DNA of 7,393 nt. It comes from Verrucomicrobiales bacterium. GTDB lineage: Bacteria; Verrucomicrobiota; Verrucomicrobiia; Verrucomicrobiales; DEV007. The translations under genes and the position numbers were made by a program. The stretch is taken from NCBI GenBank assembly GCA_022424805.1, contig JAKMGR010000445.1, positions 1-7,393 on the forward strand. The letters are read 5' to 3'. Numbering within the stretch: position 1 is the first letter of the stretch; every line of letters starts with the position of its first letter. Of this stretch, positions 7,046 through 7,393 are shown in pieces. A model generated the notes under the pieces. It made no database searches. It saw only the letters and a list, made by a program, of their open reading frames with translations, and was not told the origin of the DNA.

Positions 7046-7070
7046 AAAAAAAAGCGGGACAAGCCCACTT
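7046..7070 (-). terminator. Intrinsic terminator in the nusA leader (candidate attenuator)
   Basis: On the minus strand AAGTGGG (7070-7064) pairs with CCCGCTT (7058-7052) around the 5 nt loop CTTGT, giving a 7 bp stem with one G-U pair. It runs straight into eight T (7053-7046), some shared with the stem foot. The U-tract lies on the nusA side, so it would stop transcripts heading into nusA, 29 nt before the ATG. It cannot serve the plus-strand HAD gene, which starts further right and runs away from it. No minus-strand gene is visible upstream for it to end, so attenuation of the nusA operon is the simplest reading. Confidence 0.75.
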
Positions 7071-7119
7071 ACATTCTTTGGACATTTACATGCCCGATCC
7101 CAAGATTGTAGGAGTTTTG

Positions 7120-7148
7120 AACATAGGGGCTTGGCAGCCTGTTGGCAA
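7120..7148 (-). promoter_or_regulatory. Sigma-70-like promoter of the nusA operon
   Basis: The minus strand carries TTGCCA (7148-7143, 5 of 6 to TTGACA), a 17 nt spacer and TATGTT (7125-7120, 4 of 6 to TATAAT). The predicted start near 7113 gives a leader of about 97 nt that contains the terminator hairpin. A second -10-like TACAAT (7110-7105) has no matching -35. The -35 lies only about 16 bp from the divergent HAD ATG at 7164, so the two genes may interfere with each other. Confidence 0.5.
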
Positions 7149-7163
7149 GGCAGAAATCAAGGT

Positions 7164-7393
7164 ATGAGAACAACAAATATTCAAGCCATTACCTACGATG
7201 CCGCAGGCACCCTGATCCATCTCGCCGAGCCAGTTGGCGTGTCCTATTCAACGGTCGCCGCGAGGCATGGCATTTCCAGTGCCCCAGAGAGGCTCGACGC
7301 TGCCTTCGAGACGGTTTGGAAACGGACGCCCCTCCCCTTCGATGACCGCGCTCGCCGAGATCCAAACGAGAAAGCCTGGTGGCAGCGAGTCGT
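7164..7393 (+). CDS. HAD-superfamily hydrolase, HDHD3/REG-2-like (3' end outside window)
   Basis: ATG at 7164 opens 76 complete codons that run off the right edge. ITYDAAGTLI (9-18) is HAD motif I with nucleophile Asp12. The cap region starts AEPVGVSYSTVAARHGI (21-37), and the segment ends in KAWWQRV. That arrangement, a GxxY helix after motif I and a WW before the next helix, recalls the HDHD3 / REG-2-like branch of HAD subfamily IA. The second motif I acid, normally Asp at position 14 (DxD), is Ala, which is known in that branch and would weaken ordinary phosphatase chemistry. Motifs II-IV (Thr/Ser, Lys, DD) lie outside the window, so activity cannot be judged. It is divergent from nusA, with about 147 bp between the start codons. 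No good Shine-Dalgarno sequence is seen; AAGG is either too close or too far. The substrate is unknown. Confidence 0.8.
   Translation, partial: MRTTNIQAITYDAAGTLIHLAEPVGVSYSTVAARHGISSAPERLDAAFETVWKRTPLPFDDRARRDPNEKAWWQRV

Noticed and set aside
7085..7110. TACAAT at 7110-7105 as the main nusA -10 box
   Set aside because: The hexamer 17 nt upstream is CAAGCC-like with no -35 match, so the TTGCCA/TATGTT pair is preferred.

Overview
This 7.4 kb window is bacterial chromosome and mostly carries a transcription/translation housekeeping operon on the minus strand. Read 5' to 3' on that strand the order is nusA, infB, rbfA, then a DHH-family phosphoesterase of the NrnA type. These are followed by a small secreted protein of unknown function, a decayed two-TM membrane-protein gene, and a partial NfeD/ClpP-class gene that runs off the left edge. 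At the right edge a HAD-superfamily hydrolase starts on the plus strand, divergent from nusA. The protein style suggests the PVC group, probably Verrucomicrobiota: the IF2 segment after the NKVD motif, the short acidic IF2 N-terminus, the Asp/Ser-rich NusA tail and the HDHD3-like HAD. This taxonomic call is recall-based inference, not a search result.

Right end (7017-7163): the divergent nusA/HAD intergenic region holds a sigma-70-like promoter for nusA and, between it and nusA, a textbook intrinsic terminator pointing toward nusA. That layout suggests attenuation of the whole operon, possibly by NusA itself. No rimP precedes nusA and there is no room for ylxR between nusA and infB.

Middle (1398-7016): NusA (elongation, pausing and termination factor), IF2 (initiation GTPase) and RbfA (30S maturation) form the classic expression operon. 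The oligoribonuclease-type phosphatase follows after a 93 bp gap that carries three copies of ACAGGGTTA in exact 22 bp phase. The copy nearest the gene is a perfect inverted repeat that includes the only Shine-Dalgarno-like sequence of that gene. A small exported protein follows 41 nt later.

Left end (1-1397): the 655 bp between the exported protein and the NfeD-like gene contains no intact gene. It does contain a recognisable wreck of a gene for a protein with N- and C-terminal membrane segments, broken by three in-frame TAG codons and two apparent frameshifts. The NfeD-like protein keeps the fold's sequence pattern but appears to lack both members of the Ser/Lys catalytic dyad.

I see no mobile element, CRISPR array, tRNA or rRNA. 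The window is mainly ordinary housekeeping DNA. The points most worth a second look are the nusA leader terminator, the 22 bp phased repeats, the apparently dead NfeD-type protease and the decayed membrane-protein gene.
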